From contig JAOVVO010000339.1 in NCBI GenBank assembly GCA_028564675.1, positions 1 to 64,000 of the forward strand: 64,000 nt of DNA, read 5' to 3'. Of the stretch, positions 26,308-40,279 are shown in pieces. Position numbers and translations under genes: made by a program. Positions within the stretch are counted from its first letter, which is position 1, and each line of letters opens with the position of its first letter. The notes beneath the pieces are model-generated. The model had not been told where the DNA came from, made no database searches, and saw only the letters and a list, made by a program, of their open reading frames with translations. This DNA comes from Onchocerca lupi. Its lineage: Eukaryota > Nematoda > Chromadorea > Rhabditida > Onchocercidae.

Positions 26308-27465
26308 TCGTAACTATTAAATAGGCATGCGGATTTCTTTTACTTCAAACTATTTCTTTGCCTTGATAGCAAAAGAAGATAAATGTTTTCTTTTCAGAAA
26401 TTTTTTTCCTTTTTTTGTGCAGTTTTCGAAACTCTGTATGTTTAATAATAATTTCAAATTATTTTGTAATAGATTTGCTAATAATTTGGATTTCTTAAGT
26501 ATGATAATGATCTAGTTGTCCATTTTTTAGACTGAATATAGTTTGAAATATCTTTATGTCATTGACAGAATTATTTTTATAGCTTTTGTTTGAATCTATA
26601 CCCATTGTTTCATCGTTGAATAGGTGTAGCTATGAGTTCAGTGATAGATTTATCTACAGTCAATCTGAACTGATTTTACATTGAGGCAGTATACGTGGGA
26701 AATAGAAAAAAATTAACAGATAATACAGATCCATCTAATTTCCTCCATTCTAACTATTTTATGGCTAATAAAATAATCATTTGATCTGTAAAAACAATCG
26801 ATGACATTTCATTTTTTTTTCTTTTTTTTTCTTTTTTTTTTTTTTATTGGTGATTTTCGATAATTTTTTAATGATCAGAACGAATTATTCAGTATTAATC
26901 GAAATGGAACACTTCTTATTGTGTTACATCATTACTTTCATAAAATTAAAGATAAAAAGAGGTTTTCGACGAATAGTTTGGTGCTAAGGTTTAAAAGTTC
27001 TTTACTCCTATTTGGTTAATCAGAATTCGCATTTTCATCTGATGTATTAAGTCTTAATTAGTAACTTCGATGTCCTTTCTATTATCAAGAAAAGTATCAC
27101 TGACAATGTCTTATTTGCCATAGCTTCTAGACTTCTCAATTAGCAATTGATTAATACTAGTAATTATACCTGATCAACTAACCCTTTCCGTTTTCTTGAA
27201 GTAAGCTGAATATGAAAGTTTACATCTTGTAACGCTTCCATCCTTCCCATAATTCTTTTTTCTCCAATTAATGGTCGGATAATCGTTAATCCAAAGTACT
27301 CGAAACATTGCTGGATTAATGCCCAATTAGAATTCTCTCAATCGGGATAGTCGTTATTGCATAGTGACTGTTCGTGTAGAAAAGCGAGCTGCATTAATCT
27401 CTTGATACCTTCAAGTTGAATTTCTGATTGGTTTTTGATGTGGACGTGTTTTGCGTGATTTGAAG
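26308..27465. other. Intergenic region between esterase D and TFIIS genes
   Basis: 1.16 kb without exons. It holds a T-rich run (about 26812-26845), an AATAAA motif near 26768 that could serve as a distal poly-A signal for esterase D, and less A-rich sequence from about 27180 that probably contains the TFIIS promoter. The open frame at 26327-26515 is low-complexity and unsupported. Confidence 0.5.
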
Positions 27466-30400
27466 ATGGCAACTTGTGAAGAGGAAGTGCTACGAATTGG
27501 TAGGAAATTTGAACGAATGATACAGGGTACAAAGACGGTTAGTCTATTCACGTTAAATTTTTTTCTGGGCGAAATGGAAGTCAAGATTTTCCCGGATCAA
27601 TTTATATACTTGTTTGACCACTAAAATATTACTACTATTCAGTATTTATATAATTTTAGTTCGCTGACTTTTTTTTTGGTTCATAATTTCAACTTAGCAT
27701 ATTATTTTGATTCGACACTTCGTATAAGCTTGATAGGTGTAGTTTTAATTTAATATGCTCGATTTTAATTAATATGTCTTTTCCATTTAGCTCAAATTTT
27801 CATTCTACTCGTCGTATATGTTATAGATATGACATTTACAATCAAAAATGGAATAGTAAATTTGAATTTTAATGGAAATTCATGATAGCTGACAACAATT
27901 CTCTAAATAATAGTCGAACAAGAAAACAATTTCAATAATATGAGATATGTGTCATATCTTAACAGAAGCAGTAATACTCTTCCGATATGTATTTACTACC
28001 AGATAAGCATATATATACAAATAGCACTAATTATCGAAAAAAGATGAAACTACACGTGACCTGTCATTTTTAGATGGACGATGCGATGGAATTATTGAAT
28101 GCATTATCGGCATTACCTGTCGATATAAATATCCTTACTGTAAGTTCATCTTCATGTTATATTTTTCTGTATACATTACCAGGAAATGCTAAAGCAATAA
28201 TTAAGACAGGATATAATGATAATTATACTTTAATGCTGATATTAGTAATAAGGATAATTTTAGAAAACTCGCATCGGTATGACAATCAATGATTTGCGAA
28301 AGAAAACTAGCGACGAACATATTGCCAAGCGAGCCAAAGCTTTGATAAAGGTATCTAGTGTTCGCTTAGCTTCGTCTTCGATTTTTTAGACCAATTTATT
28401 CGAATTTTATTTTCTTCAGGAATTGTTTTTACTTGTTATTAGAAGTGCAGAAGTGATACAACATCATTTCATTATGGAGCGGTGCTTACAATTCTAATTT
28501 TTTTACATATTAATTGATATCCTTCCTTTATGGAAGTTTATAAAACGTGCTAATTAATAGAAAAAAACAAACAGTACAACACTAAGCCTTCATTACATAA
28601 TCTTTTACATTCTTTGACACAAAGTTTTCCTTTTCTTTTTTGTCATTCTTTCTTTGTCATGTATCCGTTACTAAGCAAGTGAAAGTCATTTAAGTCATGT
28701 GTATTGTTGGCTTATGCAGGAATAGTGCACTTTTTTTTTTTTGTTTGTGAAATGTTTCATTTGCGAAGAAGTTGTAAAAAAAAAAGTGATTGTTTATAAG
28801 ATATGTGTTGAAATAAAAAGTCGATGTATTAGTTATGCAACATTTACGAAGTTTACGATGCTATTTGCTTAATAATGATTAATCTGGAATGTCAGATTTA
28901 TTATATAAATAAAAAATAAATGACGCGAAATGATATACAATACAGTAAAGTGAACGACATAGCAGAGTGAACGACCATTTTATTATCTATTGTTGAAAAA
29001 TACGTTGGATTTTCGTTGTCGCATATTATTTTCTTTAGCAAATTAGGCAATGATTTACATAATTCGTTTATATTATAACAGTAATATTCTTTAAATAATT
29101 ACCTGTTTTGATCTATTATATTTCTACTTTATTTTCACTTCCTTTTTCTTGAATTTTGCAATTTTTATATTGGCTACTTTTTAGGAATGGAAAGTTTTGT
29201 TGGCGAATAAAACAAGTGATATTAAAGGTGATGCGAGTGTTGCGATGACAAGGGACAATTCGTCAGCTTCAGTTTCTTCAACAGCATGTAATGGAGACTC
29301 CAAAAATTTATCGCCATCATCATTGTTGCAGAAGAATATTGTTTCCGGTGTAGCAAATTCTTCAACATTCCCACCTGCAGCCAGAAAACAGCTGCTTCCT
29401 GATGAGGTATGCCATTAATAATTACAAAATCTTGGGCTGAGAGAAAACGGTCTTTAACAAATTTGCTAATCATCATCTCCAATATAGTTTACCGATATAT
29501 CTTTTTAGCCTATTGCTTCCGCTATTTTTACCTGTTTACTTTGCCAAGGTGTTCAAGTCGAATTCAGTTCGTAAATGTGTTTTGATCATTTTCTTTTAGT
29601 CATTTTTTCAATTGCAATTCCTTTACAGATCAGAAATAAGTGCGCTACGATGATTCTCGATGCTCTGCTTTCAAAGGAATTGCCTGATGGAACGCTTGAC
29701 CCCGAAGAATTAGCTATTCGAACTGAAAAGAAATTGTTTGAGGTAGGAGATTTTTGAATTACGGATTACTAAACTTAGTTTCTTCATATTAGCTTGCTTT
29801 AGAAGTACCGCATCTGATTTTGAATGTGTATTAGAAAAAAAAATTCTTTTCAGTAGCATTCAATTAAAGATTTTTTCTTCGGCAAAATAATCATACTTTT
29901 CTTTTTTCTTGCATCATGTTTTTTAAAATGTGAAACTTTTTCAAATAATATCAGATTAGTTACTGTAATTGTTTTTAGTTCAAATGAATTTAGTTCATCG
30001 GAAATGAGACTATTTTTATCAATTGATATTTGATTAAGTTATGTCGTCCAGATAGTATTTGTCGAAAGTGAGATAAAACTTTTGTCTTTTTTTTCCGAAA
30101 ACTATCAACGTAAATATAATTTTTTTCAGATAATATATATTTGCAACTTTAAATAGTTATATAGGGAATATGTAATATCAAATTAATTACTATAATAAAA
30201 TTAAATGAATCTACAGATTCTCGACTAACTTTTTGAAGTTTCTGAACTTGAAAAATTAAAAGAAAAATTAAAATGTCAGCATTAGAGGCAAAACTAATGT
30301 GAAAAATAATTGCGTGTTATTTTCAGGTGCATCGTGGTACATCAGAAAAGTACAAAGCAGCTCTACGAAGTAGAGTATTCAATCTGCGTGATAAAAAGAA

Positions 30401-32615
30401 TTTGGTTCTTCGTGAAAATATATTGATTGGTGCTGTAACTCCTGAAAAGTATTTGTTGATTTCATTTATTTTCATAATCATTTATTTTTATTATATAACT
30501 AATAACCGAAAGTTTATCAATGAATGAACTAACAGTTTAAATCACTTCTCTCTTTTTATCCTGGATATTAATGTAAACCTTTTCTGCTGTATTGGCCGCA
30601 TTTTTTCATCTTGATTAACCATATCAAATTTTTCAAAAAAATGTTTTATAATAATAAGTTGTGGATTTTTTATATTTTTTTTATCCAGGAATTCATTTCT
30701 TTTTCCTTTAGTTTCTTATTTCTGGATAGGTTTTAGTTCCATCACTATTAATGATATCTGCAAGGAAAAGTTGTTATATTTCAATTTTTGAAAGAATTTT
30801 TTTCTCTTAAGAAAGAAAAACTAGAGAAAATATCGGTTGACGTATCGATTGCATTGCTAACACAATTTCGAAATGCAAATATCGATAGTAGTGACTTAGG
30901 ATTTTTATATCATATCTAAATCTACATTATTGTTGTATTTCTTCACCTTTGGGAGTATTAGAAAGGTTGTTTTTGGGTTTCATTTTCCCTATACTCAGAA
31001 CATTTCCAATGATTAATTTAGTATGCCAAGTTTGCCACTGAAGAGAGAATTAATTTGGTCGCTGTGCGGGTGTTAGTAATGAAATGGGACAGGAAAAAGT
31101 AAAAAAAGAGAAGAGGCAAAGAAAAATAGAGAAAGTTTGTATTCTTGTTATGAAAGAACCTGAAAAAGTTTGAAACTATATCAGTTCAAGGAAATTGATA
31201 TGTGAAAATAAGATTTGAAGCAGGTATTATTTTATGTTGTTAGTGATGTAATTTAGGATAAAATGAGAAATCTTTAGGCGAAAATTTTTTTTTAAAATTC
31301 TACACTGTTTGCGATAATAAGGATGACATTACTTTTGACACTATGTGGGAATTTTATCCCTGGGAAAAGAGGGAGGTTTTTTTTCTAGCGGTCTATAAAT
31401 TGGCCAATCAACTTTTCATATTCGTTCTAATTCATAGAATGGGAGTTTAAATTGAGGATTTCCTTTTTTGTTGGGAATAATAAAAATTGCTTTCATAATA
31501 GTCATTGTATGAAGCAGAAAAAAGTAGCTTTGAAACTTTGCGAAACTGTGTTTATACCGAGAACTTTTTTTGGATACTGGTTCAGTTGTACTGAGAAGCA
31601 TGGAAGTTAACCGTGTTTCGAATGTATGTCAGATGTTAATATACAAGTAATGTTAGAATTTGAGAAAATTTTTCTGGCAGATGTTACAATTTGTAAAGTG
31701 AAAAAAAAAAATATAAGTGGTTAATTTGTTTAGTGCACTATCATTACACCAGTGATGGTTCTATTATAGGGTTTATGGTCTATTACACTTTATTTTTTTA
31801 CTTTTCTAGAACTTTTTTCATTTATACTGTGTTTGGAAATTTTAAAAGGTTTTTTTTCAAGTCGGATTTTTATTTTTTCGCTTCTCTCTTTTTGTCTTTT
31901 TTGTATTTTCCATGCAATTTAGTGATAACTAACAATTTTCGCATTTTACCAGTTTTTTGATTACAGATTCGCAGTAATGACAGCTGATGAGATGGCATCA
32001 GATGAAATGAAAGCACAGCGAGAGAAATTTACCAAACAGGTTTGAATAGCTGAGATAGTTTTCAAAAAAAAAGTTTTCTTTTTTTCAATTTTATGATAAC
32101 ATTTGTTTATCAAAACTTACATGGGACTGTTATCTAGTTGGATATTTCTAAGTAGAATGAGAAAAAAATCAATGGTTCATTATTATGAGCAGCAGCAGTA
32201 GCCAGTCAACAGACAGATTAAGCGAATTTATTTAGATGTCTGGTACCATTTTACCATTTTTGTGTACGATTTATTATAAAAGTAAAAAACCAAATATTTT
32301 GAAAATCGGCTGCTTTTCTTAGATGCATTATTCGTATGTAATATTGCAACAGTGAATTAGATTATACAAATTGCCGAAATTTTTAGTAAGAAATTGGAAT
32401 TCCTATTATTTAATGAAAAAAAAAAAGTCATTTTTCAGGCAATTGAAGAGTATCAAATGGCAGTGCAGGAGGGGACTCCATCCGATATGTTTAAATGTGG
32501 TAAATGTGGGAAGAAAAATTGTACCTATACACAAGTGCAAACGCGCAGTGCAGATGAACCTATGACCACGTTCGTTTTCTGCCGTGAATGCGGCAATAGA
32601 TGGAAGTTTTGTTAG
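27466..32615 (+). CDS. TFIIS: Transcription elongation factor TFIIS
   Basis: Eight exons: 27466-27537, 28074-28139, 28264-28350, 29185-29406, 29629-29742, 30327-30448, 31967-32039, 32439-32615; 310 residues, the usual size for TFIIS, all phases consistent. TFIIS enters the RNA polymerase II pore and stimulates transcript cleavage so that backtracked complexes can resume. Residues about 1-77 are the N-terminal LW-type helical bundle (LLNALSALPVDINILTKTRI). Residues 78-145 form a Ser/Thr-rich linker. About 146-250 is the central polymerase-binding domain (IRNKCATMILDALL, VFNLRDKKNLVLRENILIG, MASDEMKAQR). The C-terminal zinc ribbon uses C272, C275, C300 and C303. The catalytic acidic pair Asp291-Glu292 sits in RSADEP, and the chain ends a few residues after the last cysteine ligand (GNRWKFC). 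Nuclear protein, presumably essential and widely expressed. Confidence 0.97.
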
Positions 32616-35600
32616 GTTAAAAAGTGGAAAATGCTACAAGCAATACGTTGATAATTTGATTACAGCTTTGTATAGAGATTTTTTTTTAATTCTCTTGCTT
32701 ATCAAAGTATAATTTTGAATTTAGCTTTAGGATCTAATCTCTGATGCAAGATAATAATATTTAAGCTTTGCTTATACATTAAGTTTTAGATTGGATTTAA
32801 TTTAATGATTTCTTAGTTTTCAAAGTTTTTTTTTTTGGATTGCGCGATTCAGAGGGTATTTCATTGTGTTGACATTACTAATTTGACTGTTTGGAATTTC
32901 TTTCATCATTTTGGAATTTCTCATTTACAAAGCATTAGAGTTTATTGCATTCATCAGCATATTGTTATATTCCTTTTTGCTGAAATCCAGTTTCTGTCCG
33001 TTTTGCAGTAATTCACTTTATAATTTGCCGATAATATTGGATAAATTGTATTCATAACCGTTGTTGATCTTTGGTATTTTAGAATCATGTTTTTAAAGAT
33101 TTTCTATTGTCCAAAAAAAAAAATAATCCAAACCAGTTATTTTGCAGATATTAAGGTTCATTTCAGTAAAAATTTGGTCAGTGAAAATAATTGGTTTAGA
33201 CATGAATAATGATACATTCATTTGAAAATTATCAATTTTCTTGCTGTAATCGATTTTTTGTTTATTCAATTCAGCAGGGTACTATTTCTTAGGCAGTAGA
33301 AATTTTCTTTAATTCAAGTTTTGAAAAGTCCGAGTTTGATGGAGTGATAATTTTAATCTTTTATTGTTATAGTTATTTATGTTCTCATTATTTTTCAGTG
33401 CTCTGAAATTTGAAATTTTGCTCTGAAAAAAGCAGTACAAACCATCACTGCGTTACATTATGTAAATTTGACATAATCGGAAAGTTATTTTTATGTTATG
33501 GATTTTTTTTGTTTAGTAATAATTAAACTTTTGATGTTTCTATTGCTACAACATGAATTATATATCTTAGGCACTTCCTATCAGTCAAAATTTATTCTCA
33601 GGATATTGATAACGGTGAATATGTTACGATAATTTCAGTTCGTTCAAAACCTTTTCATGCTTATTCTAAGGCATTTGATTATTTTATCGGTTTTAAAATC
33701 TCTCCAAAATCTGTTTTCTTTTAACATTTTTTTTATTGTCACATAGGAAATTTCGCATTAGAAAAATATTTAATTATTAAAAGAAATTGAGAGATAGCAA
33801 TATTGAAAATGTATGCATCATTTACTTTCAAATATTATCGTGAATTGTTATTTTGAAAATTAATGTAAAGTAAAACTTTTACCCCACTTTTTTTTCTTTT
33901 TTTTTTTTCATTTTACTGATATTTTATGCTCTAGTAATAGATATTAACTATAGTTTGCAATTCAACTATGGTTTATATTGATTATTGCTGACTTAAATTC
34001 TAAAAGATTATAATATAACTTAGCTACAGTAACAATTAGTTTGGAGAAAATATGAATGGAAAAGGATTTGAAGGAATGAATTAGTAAAATAAATCCTAAT
34101 AATAAGTTAAATATATCAGTGATTTAATAAAACATCTTATCATTGCTACTCCGATTGATATCATAAGCTCAAGATTCCTTCATTATGCATATATATATTA
34201 TAATGCATAATGGAAAAATTAGTCTATAATGTGATAAAAGTTTAGAATTGATAAGGGTATTGATATGTACATGGATTAATTAAAATATAAACGAATTAGA
34301 ACTTGTTCCATTTAAATGAATGAAATGACAAATTCCATTAGATACAAGACTATCAATAGACAAAGGAATAATTAGATTCAAAAGAAAAGAAGTTTATAAT
34401 ATTATCAATCGAATGGATCAAATGTAATTGTGACGAAATCGTTGAAAATTAAAAATGTTAAAATTAATTTAATAGTTTTTTCAGTTACAAGTACGACAGC
34501 TTTTTATATTTCATTATTAATTTATTTTTCAGTAGTCAGCAATTAACGATGTCATTAATATATTAATTATGCTAATCTATTTTCATTAATAGTTTAGATA
34601 TCACTTTTTTTTAACCTTTTTTTCGCTCTTTTTTCTTTTCTTCCTATTAAAATTATTTATTTCCAATGACTTTTTTATCACTGAAAAAATTTGAAATTTT
34701 CAAGCTTTGTCTTTTTATTTTCTGATAATCTATTTTTGCTAATTTTGATTTAATATCATTATTAAATTAATTTGCAATAAATAGTCATTGTTAAAACCAA
34801 GTCCGATTTAGAACAAATCAGTTACGGGTAAAAATATTATTTTTTTGCTTTTTTATCCTTTTTTTTATTTCTTATTTGATTCAACAATAGCACAGCTCAT
34901 TTTTATGTGCTAAATATGAATTCGAGTCTTGAAGTATTTCTATTAATCAATTCCGATAACTTGGTTTTGTCCAAGTCTTAGAATGAATCTAAGCCCATCA
35001 TATTTTCATTCATCATTTACGGTCCTAAAACATCTTAAAGCTTAAGGAAATGCGATTTTATTTCATGAATAAGTCTGATAATATTCTAAGCTGATAATGA
35101 TAAGACAACAACTGTTGATTAATATCCTAATTAATTAACAGTTGTTTAGCTTAGCATTTCTTCTTTCTTTCACTATTAAATTGAATGAAGTCAAATACAT
35201 ATTTCCTATTTTTATATTCATTCAAAGGAAAGGATTTCTTACCTAAAAATATTTTTAAAATAAATTACGATTTATCTAAGCAATAATTAATTCTAAGTAA
35301 TATAATTATTTTTAAAAAAAAGAAAAATGCATTAAATTTTTTGAGAGCAATACTATTTTTATTTTTTCACCGATTTATTTTTTCTGTTTTCTTTATTTTA
35401 ATGGGATAATTATTATCCAAAGATAAAAGTTTACTTTTGTATTGTTAAATGAAAAGAGATAATCTGTAATTCAATTCAATAAACTTTAGAAAAGAAGTTA
35501 AAATTGAATTATTACTTAACCATTCGTATTTGCTGTAATAATAAATCAAAAAATTCTCCTTTCTCTTTTTTGTAAATTTCATAAATCGTAAAGTTTTTTT

Positions 35601-36635
35601 TTTCTTTTTTAAAGTAAATTAAATATTAAGTAATATGATTCAGCTAAGAAAGAGATAAAAACTAGTTTTAATCTAACGAAATTGAATCATTCTTTCTCTT
35701 TCGCTTTTTCCTTTTTTAATCATCTTTTCCTTATTTTTCTTTAAAATATTCATTGTTATCATTTTTATTGCATAAAAAATTTTTGATGATAGTGATTTTT
35801 CTCTTTTAATTAATTTTTCCATTATTATACTATTTCCTCTCGCTGCTTTATCATATCTCTTTCATAGCTGATATATTTACTGGAAATAGGCGATCGAAAG
35901 ATAAATTGAATGAAAAGGAAATGAGAATGATAAGGAAGTGTGGTCATTTGTTCCTAATCATTGATAACAATCTGAATCGACCAGTTTCTACTTATTTATC
36001 ACATCGCCTAAAGCTATTAATTGATAGTCTATCAAATATAACCTTTCTTTCTAATTTCTGAAAATGATGTCTTGTTCTCATTAACTGGTCTTCATTTTCA
36101 AATTTATTATCTCACGTTTCAAGTTTAAATATTTTGGATACTTTTTCTCTCTTCCTTCTTAAATTAATCAACAATTTGAATTGTTAGTTGAGCTAAAATT
36201 TAGTACTTTTTTCAAATTTTACCAAGTTTTTGTCCTATAATCAAATAATAGTATATCATAAGCATTGTTCATTTATTTAATATAATTACCATATCTGGAC
36301 TAATAATATGGCTATAGGTCAAATATAATCTCATATGTTGGTTGAAAAATACCAGATATTAATAGCATTCATTAATTAGCCCATATTTAGTTCTAAGTTA
36401 ATTTAAAATATAAAAAATTTTGTAATGTTTGAAGAAGAAAAAAAATTTAAAAAAAAAATTGGTTATTGTAATATAAAATTCGATGAATGTTGAAATTAAT
36501 AATTTGAATGATAGCTTCAAATTTTAAATCAAAAATTTCAACAATTTCAACACCGAAATAATCATTCAATATATTCAATAATAATGTACTTCTTAATGAA
36601 ATAACATCCATTTCTTTTATTGAGCAATACAATAC
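32616..36635. other. Gene-poor A+T-rich intergenic stretch
   Basis: Begins with the 3' UTR of TFIIS. No exon, repeat array or RNA gene could be supported. A 12-base inverted repeat (ACAACTGTTGAT and AACAGTTGTT region, about 35105-35145) is the only structure noted. Otherwise it is homopolymer-rich sequence with many stop codons in all frames. Confidence 0.5.
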
Positions 36636-36900
36636 TCCAAAGCGATTCTGACGTACGAGGGGTGAAAGGTCACAATCGAACAATCGAGTAGCTCGTTCCC
36701 TCTGAAATTCCCCCCAGGATAGTTGGAGTGGGAAATGAAGCTGTTATATTCGATAAAGCGCTTGATTGGAGGAATTGTGGGACGAAACGTCTTCAACCTA
36801 TTCTCAAACTTGCAATGAGTATGACATCTTGCTTGCTTGAATGAAACGTTGACGTTGAACGTGTGTTTCACGTGGGAGCATTTTAGGTAAACAGAATTCA
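36636..36900 (+). pseudogene. Degenerate 28S rRNA fragment (sense on + strand)
   Basis: Compared from memory with the universally conserved 5'-central part of large-subunit rRNA, this stretch contains in order: AGCGATTCTGACGT, GGGGTGAAAG, AATCGAACAATC.AGTAGCT, GTTCCCTCTGAA, CAGGATAGTTGGAG, ATTCGATAAAGCG, GAGGAATTGTGGGACGAAAC, AACCTATTCTCAAACTT, CTTGCTTGAATGAA, CACGTGGG and GGTAAACAGAA. All are recognisable 28S segments with scattered substitutions and at least one small deletion (after GACGT). Both ends stop abruptly and no neighbouring 28S, 5.8S or 18S sequence is seen, so this is an rDNA-derived fossil and not a functional gene. Its G+C content is clearly above the flanks. The 94-codon frame on the opposite strand (36617-36901) is an artefact of this origin. 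Confidence 0.9.
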
Positions 36901-39900
36901 CTCTCTATGTGATGAGTCAATTGTTGAGTTAGATTAAAGTATAAAATTCGTTTAACTTTTATAATCATATTTCATCCACATTGTTATTATTGAGTGATTA
37001 ACGAGTAGCATAAAAATTTTCAGTCATTTCAATTTTTAAAATTTCTGTTCTTCAGAAGAAAAATTACTATCTTTTTCTTCATCGTACCTATGATTCTTTG
37101 TTCTCATTTTTTAACAGAAATATAAACGGGAAACAAAATGAGAGTGCAAGTTTAAATTAATAAAAAACAATTGTTTTTAGAAAATTTCTTCTATTTGATA
37201 AATTTTTGCATTCATGCATATATTTCGCTATTAATTTTCAATAGTGGTTTGAAAGAAATTTTTGAAATTTTCAAATTCTTCATGAAATATGACTGAGATA
37301 ACAATACTATAATATTAATTACACTTTAATTAATATTTGCCTATTTATCATATGATTGTTAAAATTTAAAATCTCAAGCACAATTGATAATTATATTTAT
37401 AATAGATACATGCAATCGTAATAACATTAAGGACTTCTACAAAGAACAGAATATTTGATGATAATAGCTTTAGCGATTCTATCATATCAGAATGATCGAT
37501 TTTGATAAATACACTAAAATCAATAATTTCTGTTACCTGTCAAGATAGACGAAATTCCTGATGGAAATTCTAGTTCATCCATCGCTAAATCAGTTATATG
37601 AAAACATTAATTAGAATTCCTCGATTTCCGATATCAACCGAATGATAGAAATTGCTGAATAATCGGAATTTGAAATAACGAATAATTATCGGAATAACCC
37701 ATTAAACAAGAATTTGTAATATCTGATTTTGATAACGAATGAGAACTGAGACAGTCGTTCTATTAAATAGAATTATTTTGACAATTACAAGAATTTCAAC
37801 TAAAAAAAAAAAAAAAAAAAAAGAAATTTTCATAAAATATAGTAATCGATCAGCTAATAGACTATTTTTTTTTGCAAAGAATGAAATGAAAAACTTCTAA
37901 TAATTTCTCAACATATACGATAATTAGTTCGCAGTTTTATTATTTGTTATGTATTAATGTCTTGATTATTTTTATTTGCCGTAATTACAATATCTTATTG
38001 TCATTCTTAATTTATAATTGAGTTTTAAATCAACAATTTATTAATATTTCGATCCGAATTATCAGTAACAAGATGAAACAATTGAAAAAAATTGACTGAT
38101 GAAACGAAAAATTGTGTTAAAAAGAAAGTAACATTGAGGATAGGAAAATAGAAATAAATATAGAAATATGAGATTTATTTGAAATAAAAGTGACAATGAT
38201 TAAAAATAAAAAATAAAAAAGTAGGGAAAAGGACGAATATTATTGATTGGTGTGGAGCAATAATTAAAAGTAGGAAGAGATTATTAACAAGAATAACAAT
38301 ACTAAAAAAATGAAATAAATAATTTATCGAGGAAGAGAAATGAGAAGAGTTATTATTGTTTTTTTATCGTATCACAATAACTACTGGGAAATGGTTTGCT
38401 ATTGGAAGCAGTAATTAGAAATATAGGTCATTAAGAAGTGATATGCGAGCTGAAACATTAATCAGAATCATAAGGAAGTGATATCCTAATTGAGATAGTA
38501 ACCAAAGTTTGGGTCATGAAGAAACGATATTATAATTGAAATAATAATCAGAAATATAAGTCATCGGGAAGCGATATGCTGTTTGAAATGGCAATTAAAA
38601 TATGGGTTATGCGAAAATGGTATGCCAACTGGCAAAAAGACAACAAACAATATATTATATTAGTGTTTTTTTATTCTATTGAGTGTTGAGTTTTTTTTTT
38701 GATAATATTGGGAGTCAGAGTTAAAGTCATGAATAAACGATATGCAAATTAAGAAATTAATCAGAGTATAGATTAGGAGGATTACGTCGATGATCAGAGT
38801 TACGCTCATACTGTATAAACAATAATCAAAATTGTAGTCATACTGTAAATGCTGATTATGAAATAACAGTTAGTTAAGTGGGATAAAGTTTGACAAAAAA
38901 TTTCGGATGCTATTTAATTAAATGAACGATGTATGGAAGGAATTAACAAATGAAATTATTAATGGAATGAAAAATTTTTCGATAAGTTTATGCAAAAAAA
39001 AAAAAAAAAAAAAAAAAAAATTAAGGAAACAAAGCGATAAATCTTGTTTGGATGATTTGAAAAAAGAAATATTCTAAAGAAAAAAGTTACAAAAAAATTG
39101 TCAATAATACTTGTGATAAAAAATGTTGAAAAGAAGGTAAGCAAAGATGAAGAGTTTAGATAAATTGAAATATATCGATTGGAATGATTTAAATGTGATG
39201 GAAGAAAAAATTGAATTACAAAATGTTATGATGAAATAATGATAAACGGAAAAAAATGGATTGAAAATTTGATATGACATATTATTTTGCTTTAAAGGTA
39301 ACTGGAATCATTCGAAAGATAAATGGATATAATTAAAAACGGAAGAATATAATTGAACGAAGAATATTAAACGATTCAATTAAGACGATAACAATAATTC
39401 AAATGATATGAAATGATGGAAATAACAATGGTTAGCGATAATTTATACAAAAAAGTATTTTAAATTACATAAGGCAATAAAAATGACTTAAATAATGTAA
39501 GCATAAAAAATAAATCAATTAAAACGAACAATTAAGAATTATTGTATAGAATTTTGAATTAATAAATTTAAAATGAGCATAATATAATTTAAAATGGAGG
39601 TAGACTGTCAAATAAGCTCATTATATCTAAAAACTTTCCTTTAATGAGATTTATTTTATGAGATTTTCGAATTCAAATTCCTCTTGAATTAAAATCCAAA
39701 TTATAGAGACAGAAATTGAAAGTTTAATATAAGCTTCAAATTACTATAAATTGTAAGAAATTTACGCAAAAAGGCAAGAATTTGAAACTATTTCGGATGA
39801 TATAAGAAAAGATTGTAGATTTTAATTTCAATTCCAATAGTTCACATGTTTAATTAATGAATTAATTAGATAATTGTAATATTCAATTATATAATACACA

Positions 39901-40279
39901 ATTTGTCAATAGATGAGTAAAAAGATTAACTGATTAATAGGATGTGAAGAATTTGTGTAACATATAAAAAAAAAAATTTTCAAAAAAAAAAATGGATATA
40001 CTAGAGATAATAAAAATTGTTGATGAACATATAAAATTATTAATTTTTGACAAAATGTTAGTAAGAAAATAAAGAAAAAAAAAACAAACAATGAAATTGT
40101 TTATTCGCATTAATAGATTGTAAAACAAATCTATAATTTCATGTAGCAATTTTATAAACATGCACATATATGTGGATGTAAAGTTAAATTTATAAGATAA
40201 ATATTTTTGTCATTTTTATCCATGCCCTTATAAATTGGAACTTTTGCGGGATTTTTAAGAATGTCAAAAGATTTCTTGT
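36901..40279. other. Gene-poor region between rRNA fossil and palindrome
   Basis: No exon found. It contains A runs of 20 near 37803-37822 and 27 at 38994-39020, a tandem repeat (listed separately) and low-complexity AT sequence. Minus-strand open frames around 38959-40167 are translations of A-rich + strand sequence and lack any composition expected of coding DNA. Confidence 0.5.
38390..38800 (+). repeat. Degenerate tandem repeat, unit about 60 bp
   Basis: At least five copies of a unit like AATCAGAAATATAGGTCAT followed by [AG]AGAAG[CT]GATATGC and a [AT]TTGAAA[CT]A segment. Copies begin near 38412, 38458, 38506, 38553 and 38591, with a weaker one near 38730. The + strand is G/A-rich compared with the flanks. 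Confidence 0.7.

Noticed and set aside
36617..36901. 94-codon open frame on the minus strand
   Set aside because: It is the antisense of a degenerate 28S rRNA fragment; the openness comes from the rRNA origin and not from coding selection.
39906..40167. Phe-rich membrane-like minus-strand frames
   Set aside because: They are translations of A-rich + strand low-complexity DNA, with no splice or start support.
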